This document shows positions 8,044-16,665 of a stretch of 57,832 bases of DNA, one piece after another; the stretch's first letter is position 1, and every line of letters begins with the position of its first letter. The notes below the pieces were generated by a model, which was not told the origin of the DNA, made no database searches, and worked only from the letters and a program-made list of their open reading frames with translations. Source of the DNA: RGIG3102 sp964369975 (GTDB taxonomy: Bacteria; Bacillota; Clostridia; Oscillospirales; Ruminococcaceae); the NCBI GenBank assembly GCA_964369975.1, contig CAYJFZ010000011.1, positions 1 to 57,832 of the forward strand, given 5' to 3'. The position numbers were made by a program, and so were the translations under genes.

Positions 8044-8737
8044 ACTCTTCCCCCTTAACATCCTGAATTATTACTCCATCTTTTATAGTAACTACTCTTT
8101 GACATTGAGCGGCTATTTCTTTACTATGTGTAATTAAGATTATCGTTGTATTATCATTTTTATTAAGTGAGTGGAATATATCCATAACTTGCTTTGAAGT
8201 TTGTGAATCTAAGGCACCTGTAGGCTCATCTGCTAATATCATAGAAGGAGAGTTTGCAAGTGCTCTTGCAATTGATACTCTTTGTTTTTGTCCGCCTGAA
8301 AGCTCTGGTGGCAAATGGTCTACTCTATCTGCCATATTTACTTTTTCTAATAATTCTAAAGCTCTTCTTTTTCTTTCTTGAGTACTTACTTTTGCATATA
8401 CCATAGGAAGTTCTACATTTTTTAATACATTAGAGCGGTTTATTAAGTTAAAGTTTTGAAAAACAAAACCTATTTTGTTATTTCTAATTGCCGCTTTTTC
8501 ATTTTCTGAAAAAGCATCTACGTTTGTATCATCTAAAACATATTCACCAGTTGTAGGCTGGTCAAGTACTCCTATTATATTCATTAAAGTACTTTTACCT
8601 GAGCCACTCTCGCCAACAATGGCGACAAACTCACCTTCTTCTATATCTAAACTTATACCATGCAAGACTTCAAGTTCATTAGGCTTTCCTACAAAGTAGC
8701 TTTTTGTTATATCTTTTAATTGAATTACTTTAGCCAT
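8033..8737 (-). CDS. ABC transporter ATP-binding protein (MacB/LolD type)
   Basis: This 234-residue nucleotide-binding subunit has Walker A GESGSGKST, the Q-loop in FVFQNFNLI, the ABC signature LSGGQKQR, and Walker B with MILADEPTGALDS. The D-loop sequence GALDS and the length are typical of the MacB/LolD branch that works with FtsX-fold permeases by mechanotransmission. It lies 17 bases downstream of the adaptor gene and overlaps the permease gene, as expected for a three-gene export unit. Confidence 0.94.
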   Translation of the reverse strand: MAKVIQLKDITKSYFVGKPNELEVLHGISLDIEEGEFVAIVGESGSGKSTLMNIIGVLDQPTTGEYVLDDTNVDAFSENEKAAIRNNKIGFVFQNFNLINRSNVLKNVELPMVYAKVSTQERKRRALELLEKVNMADRVDHLPPELSGGQKQRVSIARALANSPSMILADEPTGALDSQTSKQVMDIFHSLNKNDNTTIILITHSKEIAAQCQRVVTIKDGVIIQDVKGEEYER

Positions 8738-8754
8738 ATATTATCTCCTTTGTA

Positions 8755-10449
8755 TTATTGTCTACCGCCTTGACCCATTCCACTCGGCGCTTGTCCGCCG
8801 CCCATTGGCATCATGTCCATTAAGCCTTCCGCTTCTTCGCTTATATCTGGGACTATTTCACTTTGCAATTCTAAATTAGTTACAACTATCATTCCATCTT
8901 TTAATTGATTAGATGATATTTGTGTATAGTAACCATCATTTTCTAATAATTCTACTTGAATTTTTTCATAGTTTTCATCTTGTAAATTTTCACTCGCCTC
9001 TCCCGTTTGAACATAGATAGAACTTACACCTTGCACAGTTTCAATAGCTGTTAGAGGAATTAGATATTCACTTTGGGTTGTTTTTACTATTATATTAGCT
9101 TGCGCATTCATACCTACTAATAAGTCGGATACTTCTGTTAACACATCAACTTTAACTGTAAAATTACTTGAAGATGAGCCAGCGCCTTCTTGCGTTGCAG
9201 TTGGAGAAATTTCACTTACTACACCCATAATTTCAATCGCTGAGTTTTGAGTTGCATCTGCTTCGATTATAGCTTCTTGACCTAATTCTATTTGATTGAT
9301 TTTGCTCTCTGTTATTGATATTTCAATTTCTAAAGAATTTGTATCTTGAATTTTTGCTAAAGTAGCGCTTTGGCTTGTCATTGTGCCAACATCAGCGTTT
9401 ACCTCTGTAACTTGACCTGTGATTTCAGCTGTAATATAGTAATCATCTATTGAGTTTACTAAGTCATCATATTGGTCACGCATAGTTTCTAAATTAGTAT
9501 TATCATATCTTGCATCATCTGCTTCTACTTGCTGTTCTAAGGCTGTGTTGTAGTTTGAAAGAGTTGTATCATAGCTTTGCTTTGCTGCATTATAAGCATC
9601 TTCATAATCTTCATAATTTAAGCTTGTTTTTGCATTTTTTAATTCAGTTTCTTTTGCTTGCAAGTCACTTAAAGTAATCGCTTGCTGAGCTACTGCATCA
9701 TCATAAGCTGTTTTTGAAACTGCTGCTAAGGCAGCGTTATAATCTGGTAATAACACATTATTATAATTATCTAAATCTATATTATATTGTGCTAATAAGG
9801 CAGTATAATCTGAGTCTGCCGGATCAGGGGCTATCGGCATTGTAGGCACTGCAATAGCATTTTGAGCTTGTAAGTATGCTGAATATTCTGTGTTTACTTT
9901 TATAGCAGCCTCTTGATTTTTTGCATACGCTTCATCATAGGCTGTTTGTAAATAAGCTATAGAAGTTTTAACTTTTTCAAAATTAGCTAAGGCTGTGTTG
10001 TAAACTTCTAAAGTGCCACCAGTAGAATAAACTACATCATAAGCGCTTTGAGTTTTTTCTTTTGCTTTATCAAATGTATCATTTAAAGAGTCTGATAATA
10101 TTTGTATATCTTCTTCTTTTTCTGCAATGCTTTCATATAAGTCTGTTGTATCTAAAACAAACATTGTATCGCCTTGCGTTACATAATCTCCTGTTGAAAC
10201 TTTTACTTCTACTATTTTTATATTAGCTACAGTTGCTGAAACAGTAGCAGACTCGCTCGCTTGCACTGTCCCTGTTCCTGATATTAATTCCTCTAATACT
10301 TCTTTTTGTAATTCTTGAGTTCTATAGTATTGCTTTACTTCTTCTTGAGCTGATGAAGTTGGTATAGTAACAATTAATACTGCACCTACTGCTACTAAAG
10401 CTACAAGGCTAAATAATATTTTTTTATTTTTTAAGATTTTGCTAATCAT
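8755..10449 (-). CDS. Efflux adaptor protein (HlyD/MacA family, YknX-like)
   Basis: A 564-residue membrane fusion-type adaptor. It has an N-terminal signal or anchor helix (about 8-30), a lipoyl-like half motif near 70-120 (VSATVANIKIVEVKV, GDYVTQGDTMF), and a long coiled-coil hairpin (about 120-340) rich in Ala, Tyr, Gln and Asp. Beta-barrel segments follow after about 345. It is longer than MacA, mainly in the hairpin. The C-terminus is Gly/Met/Gln-rich (GGGQAPSGMGQGG), a low-complexity tail of unknown role. In Gram-positives such adaptors sit outside the membrane next to an FtsX-fold permease. First gene of the operon. Confidence 0.88.
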   Translation of the reverse strand: MISKILKNKKILFSLVALVAVGAVLIVTIPTSSAQEEVKQYYRTQELQKEVLEELISGTGTVQASESATVSATVANIKIVEVKVSTGDYVTQGDTMFVLDTTDLYESIAEKEEDIQILSDSLNDTFDKAKEKTQSAYDVVYSTGGTLEVYNTALANFEKVKTSIAYLQTAYDEAYAKNQEAAIKVNTEYSAYLQAQNAIAVPTMPIAPDPADSDYTALLAQYNIDLDNYNNVLLPDYNAALAAVSKTAYDDAVAQQAITLSDLQAKETELKNAKTSLNYEDYEDAYNAAKQSYDTTLSNYNTALEQQVEADDARYDNTNLETMRDQYDDLVNSIDDYYITAEITGQVTEVNADVGTMTSQSATLAKIQDTNSLEIEISITESKINQIELGQEAIIEADATQNSAIEIMGVVSEISPTATQEGAGSSSSNFTVKVDVLTEVSDLLVGMNAQANIIVKTTQSEYLIPLTAIETVQGVSSIYVQTGEASENLQDENYEKIQVELLENDGYYTQISSNQLKDGMIVVTNLELQSEIVPDISEEAEGLMDMMPMGGGQAPSGMGQGGRQ

Positions 10450-10491
10450 AGTTATCTCCTTTTAAGGTAAGTTTTTTAGTTTGTATTGAGT

Positions 10492-10525
10492 AGTATAATC
10501 TTTAAACCTTAAACAAACCTTAAAG
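10492..10525 (-). promoter_or_regulatory. CiaR-type operator (TTTAAG-N5-TTTAAG) overlapping the efflux operon promoter
   Basis: On the minus strand two near-identical 11-base units lie head to tail at 10504-10525, containing TTTAAG-GTTTG-TTTAAG. This matches the published CiaR direct repeat of streptococci. A -10 box TATACT lies at 10492-10497, and the 17-base-spaced -35 position (10515-10520, AGGTTT) falls inside the repeat. The -35 box is poor, which fits activation by a regulator bound in its place. The operon encodes its own OmpR-family regulator. Confidence 0.72.
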
Positions 10526-10550
10526 AAATAAAAATTTTAAAATAAAAATC

Positions 10551-10580
10551 ACACCCCTTTATTTTTCAATAAAAGGGTGT
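10551..10580 (-). terminator. Intrinsic terminator after the M20 amidohydrolase gene
   Basis: A 12-bp stem (ACACCCTTTTAT with ATAAAGGGGTGT, one G-U pair) on the minus strand is followed by GATTTTTATTTT. It separates the amidohydrolase transcript from the efflux operon promoter. Confidence 0.85.
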
Positions 10581-10589
10581 TAAAAATAT

Positions 10590-11879
10590 TTACTCGTTAT
10601 AGAATAATTTTAAATCAGCTTTATTATCAAGAAGCTTTAAAATTGTTTTAAAGCCACCTTCAATTTTTCTGCTTTGAGTATCGATATCTGAATTTAAAAA
10701 TTCTACTGCATATTTTACAGCTCCAGCTGCACCTAATGGGAATACATCTTCATCGATGTCAAAAGCGTGATTATGGTGAGCTGCACCTATTCCTTTAGCT
10801 TCGTTTTTAACTCCTAAGAAAGCAAAAACACCAGGGAATAATTTTAAATATCTTGCAAAACTTTCAGATGCCATCCAAGGCTCAATATTCACTACTTTTT
10901 CTGTACCTATTTCTTCTTTTATAACTTTTTGTGCTAAGAGTGAACATTCTTTATCATTGATAACAGCAAAGCCTGGCATTGAGAAAGCATGATAATGAGG
11001 AACACATTTATATGCCTTACAAACTTCATCGACTAAATGCTTAAATTCTTCTCTAAATTTTAAGCCTACTGCTTCCCTATCAAAAACCCTAACTGAGCCA
11101 CCAAATTTTACTGATTGCGGGATAACATTACCTACATTACCACCTTGCAACACACCGACTGAATAAGTAAGAGGTTTATATGGGTCAATTTTAGTTAAGC
11201 GAAGCGATTGCATACCTTGATAAATGCCAACAAATGCATCTATTGGGTTAATCGATTGGTCAGGCCTTGAGCCGTGGCCACCTTTTCCTTCGATTTCAAT
11301 TAGGAAGCCCATAGCACCAGCCATCATTTCAGCATCATTAATAGCCATAACTCCAGTTTCTAAACTTGCGTATAGGTGAATAGCAAATGCAGAATCAATT
11401 TTTATATTATTATCTTCTATATATTTAAAGATATATTTACAGTTTCCTGTTCCTTCTTCGCCTCTTTCAAAACAAAGGTAGACAGTACCATTAATATCAT
11501 CTTTGTTATTAAGTAAAATTTTCGCAGCGCCTAATAGCATCGCTGTGTGTCCATCGTGACCACAAGCATGCATACAGCCTTCATTTTTACTTACGCTAAC
11601 TCTTGCACCTTCTTTTAAATTATCTTTGTTTTCTTGCACTGGCAGAGCATCGATATCAGCTCTTAACATTACTGACTTGCCTTCTTTTTTACCTACGATT
11701 TTTCCTAAAATTCCGCCGTTTTCAACTTCTACATATTCAACGCCTAATTCGTCTAAGACTGTTTTTATGTATTTGATAGTTTCAAACTCTTTTCCTGATA
11801 GTTCAGGATATTCATGCATATGTCTTCTGATTTTAACCATAAAATCTTGATGAGATTTTGCCTCTTGTAAATACTTCAT
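10590..11879 (-). CDS. M20-family amidohydrolase (N-acyl amino acid / IAA-amino acid hydrolase-like)
   Basis: A 429-residue zinc metallohydrolase of the M20D branch (HipO, IAA-amino acid hydrolase). The metal-binding HACGHDGHTAML motif is near residue 105-115, an ERGEEGTG segment holds the acidic catalytic pair, and AAHHNHAFDIDE near the C-terminus supplies the last His ligand. The central lid domain begins near GKGGHGSRPDQ. Such enzymes remove acyl groups from amino acids or short peptides in the cytoplasm; the natural substrate cannot be deduced. It is a single-gene transcript with its own promoter and terminator. Confidence 0.88.
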   Translation of the reverse strand: MKYLQEAKSHQDFMVKIRRHMHEYPELSGKEFETIKYIKTVLDELGVEYVEVENGGILGKIVGKKEGKSVMLRADIDALPVQENKDNLKEGARVSVSKNEGCMHACGHDGHTAMLLGAAKILLNNKDDINGTVYLCFERGEEGTGNCKYIFKYIEDNNIKIDSAFAIHLYASLETGVMAINDAEMMAGAMGFLIEIEGKGGHGSRPDQSINPIDAFVGIYQGMQSLRLTKIDPYKPLTYSVGVLQGGNVGNVIPQSVKFGGSVRVFDREAVGLKFREEFKHLVDEVCKAYKCVPHYHAFSMPGFAVINDKECSLLAQKVIKEEIGTEKVVNIEPWMASESFARYLKLFPGVFAFLGVKNEAKGIGAAHHNHAFDIDEDVFPLGAAGAVKYAVEFLNSDIDTQSRKIEGGFKTILKLLDNKADLKLFYNE

Positions 11880-11938
11880 AATAATAATTTCCTTTCTATT
11901 TTTATTTTCATTTTAGCTTTATAGCCTTCTTTATCTAA

Positions 11939-11967
11939 ATTTTAGCATAGCAAAAGTAGCAATGCAA
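11939..11967 (-). promoter_or_regulatory. Sigma-A promoter of the M20 amidohydrolase gene
   Basis: TTGCAT (11962-11967) and TAAAAT (11939-11944) are 17 bases apart on the minus strand, with an extended -10 TG. The start codon is about 60 bases downstream. Confidence 0.65.
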
Positions 11968-12106
11968 TTATATATATAAATGTTTGTATTTTTATATAAG
12001 ATATTTCTATTTTTTTATCTATTTTGTACATAAGCTTTAATAAAATATTTTTTTGCTATTACTTAATTTATAATGATATACACCACTTAAAACTATTTTA
12101 AGTATA

Positions 12107-12140
12107 AAAAAACCCTTTAACAAAAGTTAAAGGGTTTTTT
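12107..12140 (-). terminator. Terminator overlapping the 3' end of the membrane protein gene
   Basis: A perfect 15-bp stem (AAAAAACCCTTTAAC with GTTAAAGGGTTTTTT, loop of four A) is present. On the minus strand the left arm contains the last codons and the stop of the gene ending at 12127. Confidence 0.88.
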
Positions 12141-12726
12141 CTTGTGATTTTATCTTATTATAATCTTTACTGGCTTTTACTAAAATATATATATAGGTTA
12201 TACTTACCGTTGTTATTATAATTTCAATTCCCATCCTTAAGCTTAAACTCAAATTGAGTATGTTTAAATTACTTTCAATTGGAAGAATAGTTAAGACTAC
12301 CACTTGTATAAAGACTGCTATTATTAATACTATATTTAATCTTTTATAAGTTTTAAATATTCTTGATAAACTATTATATCTAAAATCAATATTCTCATTT
12401 TCTTCAATATCTTTAAAGCCTAAAATCAATTTTTCTAAAATATATAAGTTTGCAATTATTAGCGCTGTCATAAATATAGATGATATAAACATCGGAAATA
12501 CATTGCTTGCTGCTGTATTCATAAATATAAAGCCTGATATAAATATCATCATTAAAGATGGTGTTCTAAGATTTTTAAAATTCTCGCTTTTCTCACTTAC
12601 TTCAACAAGGCCTGCCATTAACATTATGTAACCTATAAAATCCGGTATCACATCAAACCAAGCTTCGTTAAATAAAATTGTTATATTTATCATAATGAAT
12701 ATACAGGCATATGTAATTTTTTTCAT
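12127..12726 (-). CDS. Hypothetical integral membrane protein
   Basis: A 199-residue protein of unknown function with about five hydrophobic helices: roughly 5-20, 28-42, 57-78, 80-100 and 130-185, the last probably two. A short motif IPDFIGYIMLMAGL follows the first helix; I have seen similar strings in uncharacterised clostridial and bacillar membrane proteins, but cannot name a family. The C-terminus is basic and probably cytoplasmic. It is monocistronic: it has its own promoter and its terminator overlaps its own stop codon. Neighbours give no functional hint. Confidence 0.7.
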   Translation of the reverse strand: MKKITYACIFIMINITILFNEAWFDVIPDFIGYIMLMAGLVEVSEKSENFKNLRTPSLMMIFISGFIFMNTAASNVFPMFISSIFMTALIIANLYILEKLILGFKDIEENENIDFRYNSLSRIFKTYKRLNIVLIIAVFIQVVVLTILPIESNLNILNLSLSLRMGIEIIITTVSITYIYILVKASKDYNKIKSQEKTL

Positions 12727-12755
12727 ATAACGCTCCTAAAAGTAAAGTTTTATTT

Positions 12756-12784
12756 AGTTTATCATATTTTTTAAAAAAACACAA
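12756..12784 (-). promoter_or_regulatory. Probable promoter of the membrane protein gene
   Basis: TTGTGT (12779-12784) and TAAACT (12756-12761) are 17 bases apart on the minus strand, with an extended TGA before the -10 box. Confidence 0.5.
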
Positions 12785-12850
12785 CTATTCACATATGTAA
12801 ACAAAATAATCTTTTTACAAAACCTTACTTCTATCTTATTAAAAAAATAA

Positions 12851-12880
12851 AAATATGAAAAGCATATGCTTTTCATATTT
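12851..12880. terminator. Terminator of the nucleoside ABC importer operon
   Basis: A perfect 30-base palindrome (AAATATGAAAAGCAT and its complement) lies 24 bases after the last permease stop codon. A/T flanks make it usable in both directions. No plus-strand gene precedes it. Confidence 0.75.
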
Positions 12881-12903
12881 TTATATCTTAATAATAAGAA
12901 ATA

Positions 12904-13920
12904 TTATTTTTGTTTTGCTTTTAGTTTTTTAACTTTTCTATCTGTTTGGATAGAGAATACCACTAAGCCTACTAAAGTAGCTGCATAAGGTATTGAAACT
13001 ATGATTTGGTTTGGTATTGATAGTGATTGTAAGATATTAGCCATAGCATCAAACATACCGAAGATGAAAGCTGCTATCATACTACCTATCGGAGAAGCAT
13101 TACCTAAGTTCATAGCTGACATACCTATAAAGCCTTTACCCGCAGTCATACCTGCACTAAAGAAAGATACATAGCTCATTGACAATGATACACCACCAAA
13201 GCCACAAAACAGCCCTGAAAGCGCCATAGCTTGAAACTGTACTTTTTTAACATTAACACCTACAGACTCTGCTGCATGTGCATTTTCGCCAACAGCACGA
13301 ATTCTAAGGCCAGTTGGAGTTTTCATAATGATAAAATATACTAAAGCAACTGAGATGAAAGCAAAGTATACCATTAAGTTTTGTCCTGAAATAATTTCAC
13401 CTATTATAGGAATATCTTTAATAATTGGTATTTCTAAACTTGGAATAGTAGCAGAGTTTAGTGAGGAAGAAACGCCTTTTTCACCTGATACCATATATAG
13501 TATAAATACAGTAGCACCAGCTGAGAAAGTGTTAATAGCAAGACCTGAAAGGTATAAACTTGCTTTTAATTGTACGCCCATATAAGCTAAAAATAAAGCT
13601 ATTGAAACACCGGATAAACTACCGCATATAAAGCCCACTAAAGCGCCTAAGTTATTAGCATAAGCTAAGGTCGCTTCATAGCCTACATCACCAGGAAGAA
13701 TATCGCCTAAGATGCCCATTTTCACATAAGCAGATGAGATAACACCTACTAAAGCACTCATTAACATAGTACCCTCAAGTGAAAGATTTAATATACCAGC
13801 TCTTCTTGCTACTAAGCCGCCCATAGCTGCAAAAAGGATAGGAGTTGTAACTCTTAAAGTAGCAACACCGAAGTCAGGAGTTAGAATAAGTTCTAAAATT
13901 TGAGCTAATAAATTATCCAT
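12904..13920 (-). CDS. Nucleoside ABC transporter permease (NupQ/YufQ-like)
   Basis: A 338-residue membrane subunit of the branched permease family (BPD_transp_2) with about eight to ten helices. Early conserved segments are RVTTPILFAAMGGLVARRAGILNL-like, and the GLRIRAVGENAHAAESVGV loop is the coupling region for the ATPase. Position and sequence match the second permease of BMP-dependent nucleoside importers such as NupNOPQ of Bacillus subtilis. It overlaps the first permease gene by 8 bases, so the two are translationally coupled and probably form a heterodimer. Confidence 0.9.
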   Translation of the reverse strand: MDNLLAQILELILTPDFGVATLRVTTPILFAAMGGLVARRAGILNLSLEGTMLMSALVGVISSAYVKMGILGDILPGDVGYEATLAYANNLGALVGFICGSLSGVSIALFLAYMGVQLKASLYLSGLAINTFSAGATVFILYMVSGEKGVSSSLNSATIPSLEIPIIKDIPIIGEIISGQNLMVYFAFISVALVYFIIMKTPTGLRIRAVGENAHAAESVGVNVKKVQFQAMALSGLFCGFGGVSLSMSYVSFFSAGMTAGKGFIGMSAMNLGNASPIGSMIAAFIFGMFDAMANILQSLSIPNQIIVSIPYAATLVGLVVFSIQTDRKVKKLKAKQK

Positions 13921-15004
13921 TATTCGCTTCCTCCTTTTCCTTTTCTAATTTTTTTGCATTACTTACTATTAATTTATGCTTGTATTTTGATAAGAACATC
14001 TCTGCTGCAACAAGCATAATGATAATAGCTTGTATAACACTTACAAATTCAACCGGTACATCAGAAACCCTATTCATAGAGTCAGCACCAACATTTAAGT
14101 AAGCTAAGAAGAAGGCTGCAAATGGTACATATAAAGGATTGTTTTTAGCTAAAACACCTACCATGATACCATCAAAGCCATAGCCAGGAGAAATACCATA
14201 CCAGATAAATCTATCATACATACCCATCATTTCAACAGCGCCACCCATGCCGGCGATACCACCGCCTACAAGCTGTGTAACTATTGAAACTCCGATAACG
14301 CTAATACCTGAGTATTTAGCAAAGTTTTGGTTTGCACCAACCATTCGAATAGCATAGCCCCATTTTGTTCTATAAATAAATAGGTATGCTATTAAAGCTA
14401 CTGTTAATGCTATAAATATACCTGCATGTATACGAGTACCTTGAACAATTGTATCAAAGCCTACTTGCTCTGGTAAGCGGTATGAGTTGAGTTTGCCACT
14501 TTCAGTATCACGCATTAAGTTATAAAGTATGTAGTTTGATGTTTGTAGTAAAATATAGTTCATCATAATTGATGAAACAACAGCATTTGCTTTAAATCTT
14601 ACTTTTAAGAATGTAGGAATAAAAGCTGCCGCAACACCTACTGTAAAGCCTACTGCAAGTGCACCTGTTCTTAAAGATAGAGCTGACCAAGCTGGAAAAC
14701 TTACTAAAAATAATGTAGATACATTAGCGCCTATTAAAAATGCACCCTCACCTATCATATTAAATTGATTAGCTTGATACATTAGACAAATTGCAGTACC
14801 TGTAAAAATATATGGTGTCATCATTGTAACAATTTCACCCATACGAGATACTCTTTGTAGTGGGCCTATAGCAAAAGCTGTAATAGCTTCTAATGGGGCT
14901 TCACTAACAAAAGCGATAACGATTAATGCCAAAACTAAGGCAATTAAAATCGCTACTACTGATTTGAACATATCAAATCTTTGTTCTATTTGTTTACTAG
15001 TCAT
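13913..15004 (-). CDS. Nucleoside ABC transporter permease (NupP/YufP-like)
   Basis: A 363-residue permease with an N-terminal cytoplasmic segment, about nine hydrophobic helices and the coupling loop TKWGYAIRMVGANQNFAKYSGI. It belongs to the same branched permease family as its downstream partner but is a distinct paralog, as in all BMP-type importers. Its start overlaps the ATPase stop region by 8 bases. The charged C-terminal tail (KKLEKEKEEANNG) is cytoplasmic. Confidence 0.9.
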   Translation of the reverse strand: MTSKQIEQRFDMFKSVVAILIALVLALIVIAFVSEAPLEAITAFAIGPLQRVSRMGEIVTMMTPYIFTGTAICLMYQANQFNMIGEGAFLIGANVSTLFLVSFPAWSALSLRTGALAVGFTVGVAAAFIPTFLKVRFKANAVVSSIMMNYILLQTSNYILYNLMRDTESGKLNSYRLPEQVGFDTIVQGTRIHAGIFIALTVALIAYLFIYRTKWGYAIRMVGANQNFAKYSGISVIGVSIVTQLVGGGIAGMGGAVEMMGMYDRFIWYGISPGYGFDGIMVGVLAKNNPLYVPFAAFFLAYLNVGADSMNRVSDVPVEFVSVIQAIIIMLVAAEMFLSKYKHKLIVSNAKKLEKEKEEANNG

Positions 15005-16550
15005 ATACAGCCCTCGCTATCTCTTGTGGAGTTTGTGTTTTAACGCCTAACATATATTCGCCAAGCTCTAAGTCGCCTATACTGCTTGCATCTTCAATAT
15101 ATGCTGCTATTTTACCCTCGTTCATAACTAATAAGCTATCAGAAAGCTCTAATACCTCATTTAAGTCAGCTGATATTAATAATACCGCTACACCTCTATC
15201 ACGAAGATTTACAAGTTCTTTTCTTATAAATTCAGTTGCACCAACATCTATACCCCTTGTTGGTTGGTTTGCAATAATTAAGTTTGGGTTACTTGAGAAT
15301 TCTCTTGCAACTGCAACTTTTTGCATATTACCACCTGAAAGCATTTTTACAGGCTGCTGCCTATCATCACATTTAATTAAAAAATCTTTAATTAAGGTAT
15401 CTGATAATTCATCGATTTTCTTTTTGTTTAAGAAAAGTCCTCTACTAAATTCTTTTTTATAATATCTATCAGAAATAACATTATCTCTAACGCCTACTGA
15501 AGCAGCTACGCCGTAAGTCATCCTATCCTCTGAGATATGAGATACACCAAGCTGTCTTATTTGTCTTATTTTTTTGCCTTTTATATTGGTATCACTGATA
15601 ATAATTTCGCCTTTGTCATAGCCCATTAAGCCTGTAATTGCTTCACTAATTTCAGTTTGTCCATTACCTTCAACACCGGCTATGCCAACGATTTCACCTT
15701 TTCTTACAGAGAAAGATATATCATCAACTATCTTTTTACCTGAGTCAGATAAAATGCTTAAGTCTTTGATTTTTAATACCGGCTCTTTAGGCGATGGTTT
15801 TTCTTTTTCAACTTTTAAAATAACATCCCTGCCCACCATCATTTTTGAAATATCTCTTTCTGATACTTCATCAACAATAGCATAGCCAACACTTTTACCC
15901 AGTCTTAAAACTGTTAATCTGTCACATAGCTCTTTTATTTCATTTAACTTATGACTGATAAACACTATTGTATGGCCTTGTTCTTTTAAGTTTTTAAGCT
16001 CAACGAAAAGCTCCGCTGTTTCCTGTGGAGTTAAAACAGCAGTAGGCTCATCCAATATTAAGATTTCAGCGCCCCTAATAAGTGCTTTTAAAATTTCAAC
16101 TTTTTGTTTTGAAGCAACAGATAAAGACTCTACTGTAGCTCTTGGATCAACTTTTAAATTGTATTTTTCAGAAGCCTCTTGAGTAATTCTAAAAGCTTCT
16201 TCAAGGTCGAATAAACCTTTTTTCTTAGGCTCCATGCCTAATACTATGTTTTCTGCAACGGTTAAAGATGGAACTAACATAAAATGCTGATGAACCATAC
16301 CAACTCCGTGAGCAATAGCTTCTAAAGGGTTATTAATTTTAACTTTTTCACCTTTAATAATTATATCGCCTTCTTCTTGTTGCTCAATGCCAAAAAGCAC
16401 TTTCATTAAAGTAGTTTTACCCGCACCATTCTCACCTACAAGTGCATGTATTTCTCCTTTATTAATCGAAAACACAACTTCTTTGTTTGCCACAAATCCA
16501 TTTGGATAGACTTTAGTTATCTTATCCATAAGTAATATTTCTTGTGACAT
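14997..16550 (-). CDS. Nucleoside ABC transporter ATPase with two NBDs (NupO/YufO-like)
   Basis: A 517-residue fused ATPase. NBD1 has Walker A GENGAGKTT (about 38-46), signature LSVASKQ and Walker B ILILDEPTAVLTP. NBD2 begins near residue 262 with a degenerate Walker A GVEGNGQTE, and has signature LSGGNMQ and the Walker B-region segment NLIIANQPTRGID. The asymmetry, with an atypical second P-loop and Asn/Gln in place of the catalytic Glu region, is normal for this sugar/nucleoside ATPase class (RbsA/MglA type). It has an AGGAAA-type upstream site and follows the lipoprotein gene after a 115-base gap that holds a hairpin. Confidence 0.92.
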   Translation of the reverse strand: MSQEILLMDKITKVYPNGFVANKEVVFSINKGEIHALVGENGAGKTTLMKVLFGIEQQEEGDIIIKGEKVKINNPLEAIAHGVGMVHQHFMLVPSLTVAENIVLGMEPKKKGLFDLEEAFRITQEASEKYNLKVDPRATVESLSVASKQKVEILKALIRGAEILILDEPTAVLTPQETAELFVELKNLKEQGHTIVFISHKLNEIKELCDRLTVLRLGKSVGYAIVDEVSERDISKMMVGRDVILKVEKEKPSPKEPVLKIKDLSILSDSGKKIVDDISFSVRKGEIVGIAGVEGNGQTEISEAITGLMGYDKGEIIISDTNIKGKKIRQIRQLGVSHISEDRMTYGVAASVGVRDNVISDRYYKKEFSRGLFLNKKKIDELSDTLIKDFLIKCDDRQQPVKMLSGGNMQKVAVAREFSSNPNLIIANQPTRGIDVGATEFIRKELVNLRDRGVAVLLISADLNEVLELSDSLLVMNEGKIAAYIEDASSIGDLELGEYMLGVKTQTPQEIARAVYD

Positions 16551-16621
16551 TTCCTCACCTCACTTTAAAATGTTTTATTTAATATCTATTTTACTAAAAA
16601 TTTATGCATTTGTAAATAAGA

Positions 16622-16648
16622 AAAGCGACACAAATTATGTGTCGCTTT
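16622..16648 (-). terminator. Intra-operon hairpin, probably a partial terminator
   Basis: An 11-bp perfect stem (AAAGCGACACA with TGTGTCGCTTT, 5-base loop) lies between the binding-protein gene and the ATPase gene. The following minus-strand sequence TTTTCTTATTTAC is a weak T-tract. Read-through with mRNA stabilisation would give more binding protein than membrane subunits, a common arrangement in ABC importers. Confidence 0.75.
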
Positions 16649-16665
16649 AAATTTTATTTAAAAAA

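Noticed and set aside
8059..8061. ATG at 8061 as the start of the MacB-type permease
   Set aside because: It has no spacer from a ribosome site, whereas ATG 8043 has AAGGGGG at proper distance.
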